From Pyricularia pennisetigena (taxonomy: Eukaryota; Ascomycota; Sordariomycetes; Magnaporthales; Pyriculariaceae), in NCBI RefSeq assembly GCF_004337985.1, contig NW_021940918.1:372001-436000 (forward strand): a stretch of DNA of 64,000 nucleotides, given 5' to 3'. Positions 9,778-22,050 of the stretch are shown here, one piece after another (position 1 is the first letter of the stretch; each line of letters begins with the position of its first letter). The position numbers and the translations under genes are program-made. The notes under the pieces were generated by a model that was given only the letters and a program-made list of their open reading frames with translations, had not been told where the DNA came from and did no database searches.

Positions 9778-11340
9778 TAGACTAAACTAGATTTCTATTT
9801 TTCCTTGACTCTTTCTCTTTTGTTTTGTCATTTATTCATGGATCACTTCTGAACATTGGCTCTGAATGGTGACCGTCCATGGTCTTCGCGTGGTTCTCTG
9901 CATTTTCTGGGAGTTTTATGGCATGTCTAATACCTCCCTCTCTGTCTCACAAACACACTCTTTTCGCTGTTGTTCTCTGCCTAGAAGAACTATAGCATCA
10001 CTTTTCTTTAATTCTTTTTACCGATATTTGTTATACGTCTGGTCTTTGACAAACAAGACGCTTGTCGGCGGACGTTATTCATACGGTGTAAGATATGCAT
10101 AATAGAAAAAGAATCGGCGATCTTTTTTTTTTTTTTTCTAATCCGTTTTTCTTATTGAGCCCTATGCTGGCTTTTGCATTTCGGGGACTGTTTTTTCTAT
10201 GGTCCGGTAATGATCCGTGATATAACTTGAAATCAAATACTATAGAGTGAGTACATGGGAGCTCACATGTGATGAATGCATCTGTTACTGCCGAGTTCCT
10301 TTTTTGCTGCAGGCTCCGCGAATCTTTGCCGTATGTCACCGGTTATATGTGCAAAATTGTTCCCCGAATTCGGGGGGAGCACACCAATAGCCTTTTTTTT
10401 TTTTTGTTTCTTTTTCTTTTCCCTTCTTCTAGTCTTTATATACTCTCGTAGTGGAGACATGTTTTTATCAAATAAGAATGTCTAGCCTGCACCTCCGTTT
10501 GCCATCTGGCTCGTCACATCGTCACCAATCCAGGAATCTCAACATCCTCTGGCATACCCACGTGTCTCAAGTATCAGTTCTCCTACCAAGTGCAGTCATT
10601 AGACACAGCCAACCACGTGACAAGGATACCTGCCTCTAGGACAGCAACAAACTTGGCATTGGTAGCGCTATGGGTAAGTGACCATTATCGAACCCGTTGC
10701 GCTACACAAGAGAGAAATTCACCATGGGTCGATTCAGAGCGACCATGTCTGTCCCTGATTCACAGGTTTTCCACTAGGGAGCTGAAGCTTGTCTGCCACG
10801 ACCTAAGAGGCAAATATTAACACAGCCAGTATAAGACAGGCTTCATGCCTATGGGGCAGGAAAAAAACCACATTTTGAACAGATACCGAGTCGGGAAATC
10901 CTATTGAAAAGCACAAATCATTACTGCGAGTAGGGTATTCTGTATAAGAAGTCAGGCAGAGAGACCAAAGAAAGAGCAAGTAAAAAAAAAAAAAGACAAC
11001 AAGGAATAAAGGTGCAAGACCTTCTAGAGAGGCTTAAAATCTTTCGAAAAAGCACCAAAATCCCCACCTCTCGTGCTTCCATTACCAAGATGACAAAGAC
11101 ACCCAGTGCCATTTGTCGAGCATAAAGAATTGAAAATGATAATAAACTGCTGGCGTATCAGTCTCGCAGAATACCAAAATAAAAGAATCTCGCAGCAACA
11201 AGAAAACATCAAAAGAATAGGATGGCGGGATTTTATGCAAGATCAGGTGTAACAAACAAAAGATCATAAACAGAGAATCATATAAGGGCTGAGGGTGTTC
11301 CTTCTCATCCGTACAACCATACGGACCGAAGTTTGTTTCA
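9778..11340. other. Intergenic, convergent 3' ends
   Basis: These 1563 bp lie between convergent genes. They contain A/T-rich UTR-like sequence with short T runs (10122-10138, 10388-10401). I see no supported gene or RNA. A short inverted repeat (GTAGCGC near 10661 and GCGCTAC near 10699) looked tRNA-like but fails the full fold. Confidence 0.5.
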
Positions 11341-14300
11341 TCAACGACGGATAGGAGGAGGCGTCCGGCTGCCTGGTGGTGCCGAGTTCTCCATGTTGCC
11401 CGTCAGCTCAGCCACCCGGGCCTTGATTCGGGCAACCCTGGATTCGATAGCTGCGATAGCAAAGCTGTTAGCAGCTTAGTCTTTTTACCAAGAAGAACAT
11501 ATACAAAACAGAAACAGACGGTCAAGACTTACTCTCTTCTCCACTCGTATCGCCATCGCCATCCGTCGTCTTACTGTACCCACCCTGGCTCTGCTCCTCG
11601 CTCTGCCTCTGCTGTGCCGCACGATCTGCCGCGTTCTTGCGGATCTGCGCCCACCTATCCTGGGCCGGTGTCAGGCTAGTGGGCGACTGGACCTCGGGGG
11701 CATGTGCATGGGCAGGAGCAGGGGCGGGAGCAGGGGCGGGTGGTGCTTGCGGAGCGACGTTCTCACGCTGCCTGGCGATGGGTGGCGGGATGGCATCAAA
11801 AGACTCGTCGTCCGAGTCGTCGGGAATAAAGGCTGGCTGGTCCGCTAGTGGGCCCTGATCAAACCGACTGAACTCCTCACGCGCCTCGTTGGCATCCACC
11901 GTCTCAATCGGCGATACTGTCTCGATGGATGGCTCATACTCCTGCACGGGAGGCGCGCCGCCGGTTGCGGGCTTTGTGGGTGTGACGGGCGTGTGGGCTC
12001 GGGGCGTAAAATCATCGGTTCGTTCGCTGGGAGCTGCGAGCGAGCTCGGTCCAGTCATATGAGGCTCAGGCGACAGTGCGGCAGCGGCAGCTGCTCCTCC
12101 TGCCACCCCTGCCGCTCCTCCCACCACTCCTGCTGCTGGTGCTGCTGCTGCCGCCGGCGGGAAGCCGTTGCCCGCGTCCTCCGAGCCCTGTTGCTGTTTA
12201 GGCTCCTTGTCCTTCTTGCGACCAAACAATTTTCTGAATCCACCTGATCCTTTCTCCTTCTCCTTCTCCTTGTGCAGCTTCTTCTGCTGCTTTTTAATAT
12301 CAGGGCTAAAATCAGGCTCTGGGGAAACCAGGTTGCTTCGTTGCAGGTCCATACTATGCTGCTCCTGGGGAGGTGGAGGCAAGGCCGCCGGCTCCGGTGT
12401 CGGCGCTTGCGAAAGATGCTCTCTCGTGACAGGAGAATGTGACGCCACTGCGGGCGAAGGAGGAGGAAATAAAGAGGGCGACTTCTGGGGAGGTGGCGGC
12501 GCCTCATCGTCCTCCTGGATGGGGCCCGTATGTGACCCGTTTCCGTTGCTCTGCATTGTAGACTGCCCAAGACCCCGGCCTGTGCTGGAACTGGCCAGAT
12601 AGGCTTCGCGGATGGCCTCCTTGTCGTACCGATTGGCCCACTGCATCGCCGGGGACGCCTCAGTCTTCAGGCCGGGCTGGAGCGTCATGACGCTCTTGGT
12701 CTTTTCGGCAATCAGCTCAGCGTCCGTCCTCCCACGCCTGGTCGGCGAGTTTTGCGCAGCCGCTCGCTTCTCCATCATCTCTCTTTCATGGAGTCGCTGC
12801 GCTGCAGCTTGAATCTTGGCTTGTTGGTCTGGGCCGATGCTAGCCTTGCTGTTGCCCATGTCGCCACCATGACCATCTCCCCTGCCGAGCATATTCTTAC
12901 CCACCGACTTGCTGCGGGACATGCCTGTCTTGTTGCGGCGCGTCCAGCTGAAGAAACTCTTCTTCTCCGCGATGTAGGCACCCTCGTCGGGCTCCGGCGC
13001 GGCGCCCTTGACCATCTCCTCGAATATCAGCCACCGCCCGCTACGGATCTGAGTTTCAATAACAGCACATCTTCCGAAAGCAGACTTCCTCTCGGCCGTC
13101 TCCTCAGGTGCGAGACTAGTCATCCACACCCACCAGAACGAGTCGTCGAGCTCGAGACGGGATATGCTTGCCAGCTCTCCCGGCTCGAGGTTCTGCTCCG
13201 ACTCCAGCCTCGGCCGGTGAGACTGTGCGCTGCGCTGACGAACTGTCGTGTCGATGGGCGGAAGCACTTTGTCGGGCGGAAGTAGGAGGTTTGAGGGGCT
13301 GTTGGGCCCATCCTGCGCAAACCCAGAGGACAAGAAATCGGCCCACGATGGTGTGGTTGGTCGTGCAAGATTGACTCCCGAAGCTGGCGTAGTCCTAAGC
13401 CCAGTAATTTGTCGCCTCCCTTGCCTCTGCTCCGAATCATCATCCTCCTCCATTAGCGTCGCCCCGAATCCGATATCCTCAAACCGTGACCAAGAGGCAT
13501 CGCGCAGACCCGTCGAGTGCTTGGCACTGGACAGTGCCTGGGTCTGGTTCGCCGCAGCAATCGCCTTAAGAACTCTGCGGCATTCCTCCGTCAATGCCTG
13601 AACAGGATCTTCATATTCGGAAAATTCAAACAAGGGTCGGTCGTTGTCCCGGTACTGGAAATGGTTGCCTCGCCTGAGGAGCGCAAAGGGGGTCGGCGAT
13701 ACCGTCTCAACAATCATTACCACCTTGTATGTTGTTGACATCATGAGCGATGGCCTTTCCGGAGGGTACTCGGTCTCCTGAAGCAGTTTCTGAAGCGACA
13801 TTGGAAGCATGGAGATTCCAGCCTGCGTTTGTTGAGGGGCGATGGATCGTAAATAGGCGAAGAACAGATGGCTGGTCGCATCGGCTGCCTTGAGCCAAAT
13901 TTTGTAGCCACCCTCGAAACCGTTGCCAGTATCCTTGTGCTCGAAAGCCCACCATGAAGCCATGCGAGAGAGTTTGCGACCGCCAAAGCCATTCATCTTG
14001 CCGTGCGCGGCTACGGCAGAGAGCAGGTCGAAGAAGTCAAATATTATGGACGACCGCGCCTCATTCTCTACACTGAGGGGTATAAACGTCCGGAAGGAAT
14101 CGCGCGCCATATCCGAGTCTAGCGAAAGGACATGTCAAGTTAGAACTGCCGAAGTCCTGCGTCGTAAGGCGCAACCAAAAAAAAAAAGGGGGGGGGGGGA
14201 GACTGTTGATACGGACCATGTTCGCCGACCTTGAACAGCTCATAGGCATCCCAGCCCACCACACCACCCTGCAACCTAGCCCAGCACCACTTTATAACGC

Positions 14301-14805
14301 CAGAGATGACCTATGAAAACGGTGTTAGCAAGACTACCGGAAGATTGAGTGCAGCGCAATCTCCCAAACCCACCATTGGTTCTAGCATTCGAAGCTCCTG
14401 ACCCAGCATGTCACCGCGCAGATTCGAGGAGTGGTCGAAGAAATGCCGTATAAAAGTCCGGACTGCACTAGGGTTGGAGGTCGGGCGGAATGGGAGGAGC
14501 AAGAATGGTATGTCAAGGCCTGGATCCGGGTAGAGCGAGGCTCACGGTCAGTTTCCATGCCAAACACACTGGATACCTAGGCAGTATTTTGAGACTCCCT
14601 CACCTCTAGCCTTCAGCTCCAATGTGCAGCGGTGCACCAGATCCTGCACCTCCTCGGGCTCGACCGACGTCCGCGCGAAGCCATCCTCCCATTGAGGCTT
14701 CTGCGGCAACTGGTTTGTGAGGTGATCGAGGTTGCCGTTCTTCTTGGACTTGGATATCTTGGTGGGGCCGTCCTTCCCCTTGAGGCGGGAGAATATGCTA
14801 GGCAT
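11341..14805 (-). CDS. Msb1/Mug8-family morphogenesis protein (5 exons)
   Basis: Msb1/Mug8 proteins (DUF1708) act in polarised growth, linking Cdc42/Rho signalling and cell-wall synthesis. I join exons 14805-14604, 14519-14374, 14310-14217, 14118-11533 and 11450-11341, for 1045 aa. All four junctions restore family sequence: ELKARGLDIPFLLLPFR, MLEPMVISGVIKWCW, FKVGEHDSDMARDSF, and the short C-terminal exon. The Msb1 domain fills about residues 30-480 and includes SIIFDFFDLLSAVAAHGK, GGRKLSRMASWWAFE and DSFWWVWMTSLAPEE. The rest is disordered: Pro-rich, then basic (KLHKEKEKEK), Ala/Gly-rich and Pro-Ala repeats. Intron 3 uses an unusual GTCCGT donor. Intron 4 has a CTAAC branch site. Start chosen at MPSIFSRLKGKDG, the usual N-terminus of this family. 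Confidence 0.88.
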
Positions 14806-15880
14806 TGGGAAACGCCTCGGTGACAGGAATGCAGGGCCTACACTAGTCAATCTCTTGGAAGCATTCGAGCTGTAAAGCCACGCGGTTCAATTAAGGCCAC
14901 CGGGTAGGGGCGCCCGTGCCGTCTGCCGCGCAAGACAAAGAACAGGCGACAATCCTCGGCGTTGCTCGTCGGGCGAACCGCGAATTCGAGCAAGGCAAGC
15001 TTGGCGGGCCAAATTTGGGTTCGTGCGGTAGAGCAGTTTGTCGAGCAAACACCGGAAGTCTTTAAGAAAAGACAACAGTAGCGATTGACAACTCCTATTT
15101 GGAACAGCGGGTAAAAGCGAATGAACCTGGCAGCCCAGACGAAATTCAGGGTCTCGTCTTGAAGGTTCGGTGTGTGCCTGGTATCAGATGGTATGTACTA
15201 CGTAGTGTGGCGATGAAGGTTTTGGATGCAACCCAGTAATGACGGGAGTGAGCGCGTTGATTAGCTGGAATAAAAAAAAAACAAAAAAAAAAAAACCGCG
15301 AGGTATATTTCCAATGGATGTCCACAAACACTCCACGCAAGAGGCTATGAATGGCTGGTTGCAAGGGAGAAGAATAATGTCAAAAAGGTAACCGAGCAAA
15401 TACACACAAAAAAAAAACAGAGCAAGAAAAAACCAGAGATCGATCCGATACAAGCAAACCCGAGGGAAAGAGATTTGTCCAGCGCGGCACTGGTTTTAGC
15501 GATCAATGCAGAAATGCAATGCTGCCCAGCCCCAGCTAGGCCTTGCTCAATCTGCAAAGAGGGTTCTTTCCTAGCGCTGAAGAGGGCGATCGAACAGGTT
15601 CGGCTCTAGCCCAACCTGGGAAACCTGTAGGCGAAAAGCCTGGAGCTTGTGCGGGCGTGTCAATCAATGTCTTCAGGGGCTAAAGTGGGACGGGGATGTG
15701 AGACAGGCGACTGGCAAGGCGGGCGCCCCCGACAAGGGAAGGGGGTCCTTTGCTATTCAAATTTGACAAGGGGGGGAAAGAAGGCATATGCTAGAACAGT
15801 ACAGTAATTACTTACCGTAGATGGTAGTTAGCTGCAAACAGCTCGATCAGCTCGAAAAAAAAGCCATCATTATATACCTT

Positions 15881-15881
<1 letters not shown>

Positions 15882-15913
<32 letters not shown>
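15882..15913. repeat. Poly-T run (32)
   Basis: A mononucleotide run in gene-free DNA. Confidence 0.95.
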
Positions 15914-15916
<3 letters not shown>

Positions 15917-17349
15917 TAAATATGTCTCTTGCAAAGATATTTTTAAACACATATATCCGACATTTGCCATCCAACAACTTGCGTTGCACGCCGGACACAA
16001 AAGGGTACGTGTTGAATTGGACGTCTGTTCTTACGTGGCTACTGCACGCCGTCCTCGACTAAGAGCCTTTGGATGAAGTTGGCAGTTCGTAAACCCAGGA
16101 AACGGACGGAGAGGAATTATCAGTTTGATTGCCAACAGTCACACCAAGTTTTGTACCTGCATAGCAAAATGAACGGCTCGACCTTAGGATAGTAATCCAA
16201 TCCGTCAGAACCTTAGGCTGGTTCCAGTGCGTCCGAGGGCTCGTCAAATGTGCAGTAGAATGCAGATAGCCGGCAAAGGTGGGGGTGCTAGCGCTTCTGA
16301 TGGGTAGCCTTGGTAGCGTGATAGGTGGGATGGGGAGTGGGGGGTGGGGCCCCGTGCTGGAGAAACATAAAAAAAAAAAAAAAAAAATCATGCATCGTCC
16401 GACAACTTTTTTTTCTGGTCTCGGTTATCACGTATTTTGGGGGAAGGGGGTTTTTGCTGGTCGCGTTTGTTTGTTCGTTGGTTCGGCCACAAGGATCCGA
16501 TATTATCGACGCATGCATACAGTAACACTGGAATTTCCCCACTTAGGAGTAGTCGGTACGCAATCGACCAATTGACAACCTAAAGTGGACGTGCTCAGAC
16601 ACAGTCGAATTTTCTGTATATTACGGATTGAAGATGCCGGTGTTAGTTGGCTGGTTGTTAGTGGTGGACTGCGTATTAAGGGCTGCAGCTAGATGAAATT
16701 ACGTCGGGTTAATGGTGGTTTGACAAGAAGGGTTGGCTACCAGAGCCTCTCTGGTCAAATCATCCCACAAGGGCATGGAAGTTTCTCCACTCAAGCAGAC
16801 GGAATCCTTCCTAATGGAGTATCAGAGGAAGAAGAATCTGCATGCAGTATGTACTGCATTCAATGGTAGTACCATAGGTAAGGTAGTTACAGGTACCTTG
16901 TTTGAATGATAATGCTTTCTCATGCATTTGTCTCTCTTTCGCCCTGGATTCCCGATCTCCTTCTGCCCAACACCTTACATGTCGCATGCACACCGTATTC
17001 GGAGGAATAAAAAAACAACAACGTTCCAAGAATAAACCTCCGTAGTCAGCCACGCGCTCCCAAAGCCTCTTGACTTGCCGTCGTCCAGAATTAGAGCTGT
17101 TCCATCCGACCCTACCAACATCAGGCTTATACCCGGCAATTTGGTAATTTAGTGATCCGGGTTCCCGAAAAGAAGAGATAAAAACGTACGCCCCCTTCCC
17201 CATTTTCAGCCCTCGGGTCGTTTTATCGCCAGCAGATCAGCTGGAATGTTTCTGTTATGGGGTCCCCAATCTCAGTCCGATCACTGTGGGAGGGGGTGTT
17301 GGTCTATTTTCATGGCTTCCATGTGCTGAAACCTCAACGCATGAAGAAA

Positions 17350-17420
17350 ACCTGCGCAACGACTTGAACCGGGGATGCTAGCCGGGAGAAACTCTCCCGC
17401 TGAGCTGGCAGAAGTGCTTG
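17350..17420 (-). pseudogene. Degenerate tRNA-like sequence
   Basis: On the minus strand an A-box-like stretch (CAGCTCAGCGGGAGAG) is followed 21 nt later by a B-box-like GGTTCAAGTC. A GCTC/GAGT D-stem and a weakly paired acceptor (ACTTCTG with CGCAGGT) can be drawn. The anticodon arm is about 6 nt short, the base before the would-be anticodon is not U, and the T-stem does not pair. It is either a decayed tRNA (or tRNA-derived element) or a coincidence. Confidence 0.3.
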
Positions 17421-17549
17421 AGACAAGTAAAGTCTTGCTGAGTGCAAAGACAGAGAGTGGGGGAAAAGAAAGGAAAGGAAAAGAAAAGCCACACGTCATG
17501 AAAGATACCAAGCATTTCGTATATTCCCGATTGATTACTGTTGCTGAAG

Positions 17550-17579
<30 letters not shown>
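17550..17579. repeat. Poly-A run (30)
   Basis: A mononucleotide run in gene-free DNA about 130 bp from the tRNA-like relic. Confidence 0.95.
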
Positions 17580-17580
<1 letters not shown>

Positions 17581-18244
17581 AAGGCTGCACTCATAACTCT
17601 TGTCTTCTGCATGGTGTGCTGGTACGAGGCAACTCAATCTGGAACATGGCTTTTGGTTTTCTGTCAGTCCTTCCGCATTCCGTCGCTTAATTTTGCTTTT
17701 TCCTTCTTGTCGTTTATACCAGTCAGTAATAAATACCAAGTATTTAAAAGGAGCTGGCTCGAGAACCAAAATCACCTTCCCATCTCAGCCCCTTCAGCCG
17801 ATACAGCTAATGCTTTCCTTTCGGGGACCATGAACCTTTTCCCGCCGGGCGCCACGAAACACGCCTTGATTGATGGCCGATTTTCTTCTCGGACATGGTA
17901 CTCGGTGCGCATCAAGCAACTCAACATCTCGCCGTCGCGTGTTTATTATGCGCAAAACAAGTCACAAACTCAAATGCAAGGACCCATATAATTCTGGGAT
18001 GTCCATATCAGATCTGATAACATAAAATTTCCCGCAAAGGGGGGGCCGAGCTCCTTTTTTTTTGACAAATCCAGGCCTAAACCAATCCTCGTACATGACC
18101 TGTAAAACGTGACGTGAGAAAAAAAAAAAAGAATATACAAGAAACACCCAGAAAACCAGGTGGCTCTCGTAAATACCGTCCTGGTCAAAACTCCCTCCCG
18201 GCTTCGTTCCTCGTTTTTGTTTTGTTTTTTTTCCTTCGAAATCA

Positions 18245-19598
18245 TCATGCCGTAGCCGTAGAAGGATCCTTATTTTCGTCTCCTTTGACCTCGATACCTT
18301 GCTTCGCAGTCAAAGGTGCTGACACCTCGGACTTCTTGTTGTCTTCAATCTTTCGCAACTCCTCCAGTGCCTCCAGCTCCTCTTCTTCGTCAAAGTCAAA
18401 CTCTTCATCATCTTTCTTGACCTTACCTGCCTCGGGTGCCGCCTTGACTACCTCCACCTTCGGCTTGGGGAACAGGCTGACTCCCTCTGTCAGGCTCCAG
18501 TCAATTTCCTCCCCTTCCCCATACCTCTGTACCAACCACTCATTGGCTTTTCTAAAGTGCCCACAGTCAAAGAATCCCCTGGACGCGCTCAACGGGCTCG
18601 GGTGCACCGCCTTGAGCACCAGGTGCTTCTTCTGGTCGACCTTGATCACCCTCTTGGCCGCGGGACTGCCCCATGCCATAAATACCACGCCCCTGCTGCG
18701 CCGACCCGCCACGAGCTCAATGATCTTTTGCGTAAACTTCTCCCATCCCCGGTTGGCGTGCGAATTGGCCTCGTGCGCCCGGACCGTAAGGCACGTGTTG
18801 AGCATCAGCACGCCGCGCTGGGCCCAAGGCGTCAGTAGGCCCGAATTGTTGGGCGGCGGCGAGAAGGCAGGGTAGTCGTTCTTGAGGCAGATATACATGT
18901 TCTTGAGAGACGGTGGCGCCTTGGTCGGTGGTCGCACTGAGAAGGCAAGCCCGTGGGCCTGGTTGATATTATGGTAAGGATCTTGGCCCAAGATTACAAC
19001 CTTGACCGTATGGAATGGTGTATGGCGGGACCTGTTGGTGGCAAAAACGAAACGGAAGATGTTAGTATAAATCAAGCAGAACATAGGGACGAGTATGTCC
19101 GCTTGTGAAGGTAAACGAGGCTCGTCTGTTTACATACCATGAATAGATATCCTCCCTTGGCGGAAACACTTTCTTGCCCGCATTCGCTTCCCTATCTAGG
19201 AACCTCTTCAGATCAAGAAACTCCTTTGTTGTAATCTCGTCCTTGAGCAGCGCAAGCCAGCTCTCGTCCAAAGTGTCAATCTCCAGCTTTAACAGCTCCC
19301 TCTGTTCGTCAGTAAGCTTGTCCACCCATTTCTGCTTGTTGAAACTGACAGCCGGTGGGTTGGCTGGAGCTGAGGCTGCTGGCGCTGTAGTAGAACTTGA
19401 GCTGCTCGATGTGGTGGCGCCGGCGGCGGGTGTGGTCTTGGGTGCGCCAAAGAATGAAGTGATGCTGCCGTTCTGTTTGGGTTTCTTGGCATCTGAGGCT
19501 GCCAGCGCTCCATTGGCCTTGCGCTTGAGGGTGGACATGGTGTGAAGAAGCAGCTTGGGACTGTTGGTGCTGTCGTAACAAAGACGGTGTGCCTCCAC
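18245..19598 (-). CDS. UNG1: Uracil-DNA glycosylase, family 1 (2 exons)
   Basis: This enzyme removes uracil from DNA and starts base-excision repair in nucleus and mitochondria. Exons 19598-19138 and 19031-18245 join across a 106-nt intron (GTATGT...CAACAG) to give 415 aa, restoring [21 protein letters not shown]. The water-activating motif GQDPYH is at residues 169-174 with catalytic Asp171, and the minor-groove loop HPSPLSA is at 297-303. Near the N-terminus KRK is a possible nuclear signal, and NGSITSFF is a PCNA-interaction-like motif with Asn in place of the usual Gln. A second ATG at 19538 ([10 protein letters not shown]) could give a nuclear form, with the first ATG giving a longer N-terminus. 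The C-terminus carries an unusual acidic tail of about 90 residues, beyond the normal end of the fold. Confidence 0.93.
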
Positions 19599-20590
19599 AG
19601 CCTGGAGAGGTATTCGAAGGCCAAGGATCAGGCAGTATCCAGAATCCTTATTTAAACCTTGGTTGTGCGGCTTGTTTCCTTTACAATGGCGAAAAAGACT
19701 TAGTGGTTGTAACAGTGGATAGACACAATCAGCGTTGAAATTGGGTTGAATAGCAGAACAGAGTAAAGAGAGAGGAAGGTTTGGAGAAAGAAAAATAAAA
19801 TAAAAATAAAAGACAAAGTGGCACGAGTCGATTATGTGTGTAGGTAGGCCGTCCCAATCTAAATTCTAGGCAGACTGGATAGGTTCCGTTTGTGCGCAAG
19901 ATAGCTGTGTTTGCTTCCTTTCGTTTCAATTATCCAAAACGGGCGAACTCTGCAGTCATAGATTATGGGGAATGGGGAGCGGACGCCGCATTGAGGAGGT
20001 GGGAAGAGGGAAAACGCGTGGCATTCACGTCGCGGGCGCGTCAAAAACGCCCAAGCGTGCTGCAGCTTTAATGGGTTTCAGCGGGCAGCCAGCCCCCTTG
20101 AACTGTGCATGTGCATGGGCAGGTCTTGTTGAACGTTACGCACAGCCCGTTGCCCGATCCCAAGCAAGGCAGGTAATTACTTCGTAGGTGGCGTAGCCAT
20201 TTCCCCCCTGCCGCGGAGGTGTGAGAGGCCAGAACATGTCATGAATCATAAGTTTTCCAACAGATGTATGCTTTTGCTATTTTGTTCCTAGTCTTACAAT
20301 CATACCACCAGCCAAAACATTGAGGACTGTATCTGGACTAAACTTGAAAAAGAAACCAAATACAGCCACCACAACATCCCAAGTCCGGACAGTTTTTCTC
20401 CCCCTCATCGTGTCTAAAAGAGCAAGTGAAAAATCACAGCTCGTAAGAATTAATTAACGCTTTTCTTCAATTTCCCGGAACGCCTTACAATGCATCCAAA
20501 TACGCAACAGAGAGGTGTTTTTTTTTCCTTCCCGTGAAAGAGTCTCGAGGAAAGAACAAACATGTTAAATACACCAGCAGAGCCCTCTTA
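19599..20590. other. Intergenic: UNG promoter and carrier 3' region
   Basis: These 992 bp between co-oriented genes show no supported ORF. The UNG leader is A-rich (19740-19815). Nothing else stands out. Confidence 0.5.
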
Positions 20591-22050
20591 TTAGGACTGC
20601 TTCAGCTCCATCTCTTGCCGTAATTTCCTTTCGTTCATACTCCTGAACGCCCTCTTACCAACCTCGTAGCTGCTGATCATGATGGCGCAAGCAGGCGCTA
20701 CCTTGAGCGTCCTTGGAATCCAGCCTTTGAACAACCCGGATGCTCCCTCGGTCCGGAAAATGTGCCAAAGCAGTTGCACCATACTCCGCTCCTCGGGTGC
20801 CACAGCCTTGGCTGTCTTGGACATGCCGCCATTGCTCTGGTACACTTGAGTGCGCGTTTTTCCAACATCGAAAGGCATGGTCGCCACCGATGCAAACGCT
20901 CCAGAGAGTGCGCCAGCAACAAAACTGTCCACAAAAGTCTCGGCGTGGTTCTCACGGCTCTGTGACCTCCTCCGGACACGTCCGCGGGACTCGTCTGCAT
21001 CGCGTGTCTGACCCCTCCCCCGCTCGCGCGCATCGGTAAGACTTCCTCTGATGAACTCGTAGCCCCACCAGTACATGCCAGAGAAGGGCACATCCCGCCA
21101 GAGAGTAAGAGTTAGACCACGCCATAGTGACCGATAGCCCTGGAGCCCGACCATCTCGCGAATGCCTCGGAACGTGTCGGCCAGATGTCCTGCTGCGGAA
21201 GAGCCGTGAGAGGCCTGAAGTCGGGTTCTGAAGAGCTCGATGGGGCTTACGGCCCCTGCTGCCAGTATCCTTGCCACACTGCCTGCGACCAAGGGTGAAT
21301 AGTCTTCCTTGATGACTTTGACAATGGGGCTTTCCCTGTTATATCTGAGCCATTCGTAGCCAGTGAAATATATTATGTTTCCCGGAACCGCCATAAGAAG
21401 TGTCGGGGATAGACCTCGCCACAGAGCAGTTGCGCCCTCATTCCGGGCAATTTTCCTGAGTCCATCTATAGTCGAGTTGTATGTTCTCTGCTGCGTCTGC
21501 TTTACTGCGCATTCCAGAGCGGCTACCCTGGAATTGCTAGGCTCTGTGTGGCCACCGACGACGCAGAACTGGGCATTGTTGTTCATGAAGAAGACTTCGC
21601 GACAGCACGCCGTGACGCCTAGATTGGCCGGCGGGCGGAATGTGCTTGTGGAGATAAGGGGTAGTTTGTGAGCCTTAACCGATGATTCAGGCTTGGCGAT
21701 AGTTTGCGACTGTAATCGCACACGAACGACATCCAAGGGTGTTACTGCAATGGGTCAGTCAGTACTTCAGATCTTGAATGGACGGCTTGCAAGCATTATA
21801 AACATAACATACCTAGAAGCCCGGTCAATAGGCTGCCAGAAATGGCTGACACCATCTTCTGGACAGCAGTGATCTCGACAGGTTCATCGTCCGCAGACAA
21901 CCCGCCCGCTACACCGGTTGGCAGTGGCAAGGGCGCCGCGTGTTCCGCACCAGATACCATCTTTGCTAACGTGATGGATTGTGTGCCATTTTTGCGTTCG
22001 CCCGGGTCGTGAATAATTTGCGATGAGGGAGCCGAGGCCAAGGACGCCAT
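20591..22050 (-). CDS. MTM1: Mitochondrial carrier, Mtm1 / SLC25A39-40 type (2 exons)
   Basis: Inner-membrane carrier family members of this branch import glutathione and support manganese/iron-sulfur homeostasis. Exons 22050-21813 and 21744-20591 join over a 68-nt intron (GTATGT...GCAG), giving 463 aa. Three carrier repeats are visible by their Px[DE] signatures: TPLDVVRVR (completed by splicing, residues 81-89), SPIELFRTR and MPFDVGKTRTQ. The long insert in repeat 1 with CxxC-free ACCREVF sequence, and GLSPTLLMAVPGNIIYFTGYE followed by YSPLVAGSVAR, are characteristic of Mtm1/SLC25A39 rather than of ADP/ATP or amino-acid carriers. A charged Arg-rich loop (RGRVRRRSQSREN) precedes repeat 3. 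The assignment to Mtm1 is from overall pattern. Confidence 0.85.

Larger units (their letters stand above)
14806..18244. other. Gene-free stretch upstream of Msb1 gene and downstream of UNG
   Basis: These 3439 bp hold the Msb1 promoter/leader and the UNG 3' region. The ORFs here are short, low-complexity or without recognisable protein character. Contents worth noting are poly-T (15882-15913), poly-A (17550-17579), and a degenerate tRNA-like sequence on the minus strand near 17350-17420. Confidence 0.5.

Noticed and set aside
10655..10730. tRNA-like arms with GTAGCGC/GCGCTAC
   Set aside because: The arms form one stem, but no anticodon arm or T-arm can be drawn on either strand.
16811..17203. 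130-codon minus-strand frame upstream of UNG
   Set aside because: It shows no motif, no coding composition and no sensible splice partner.
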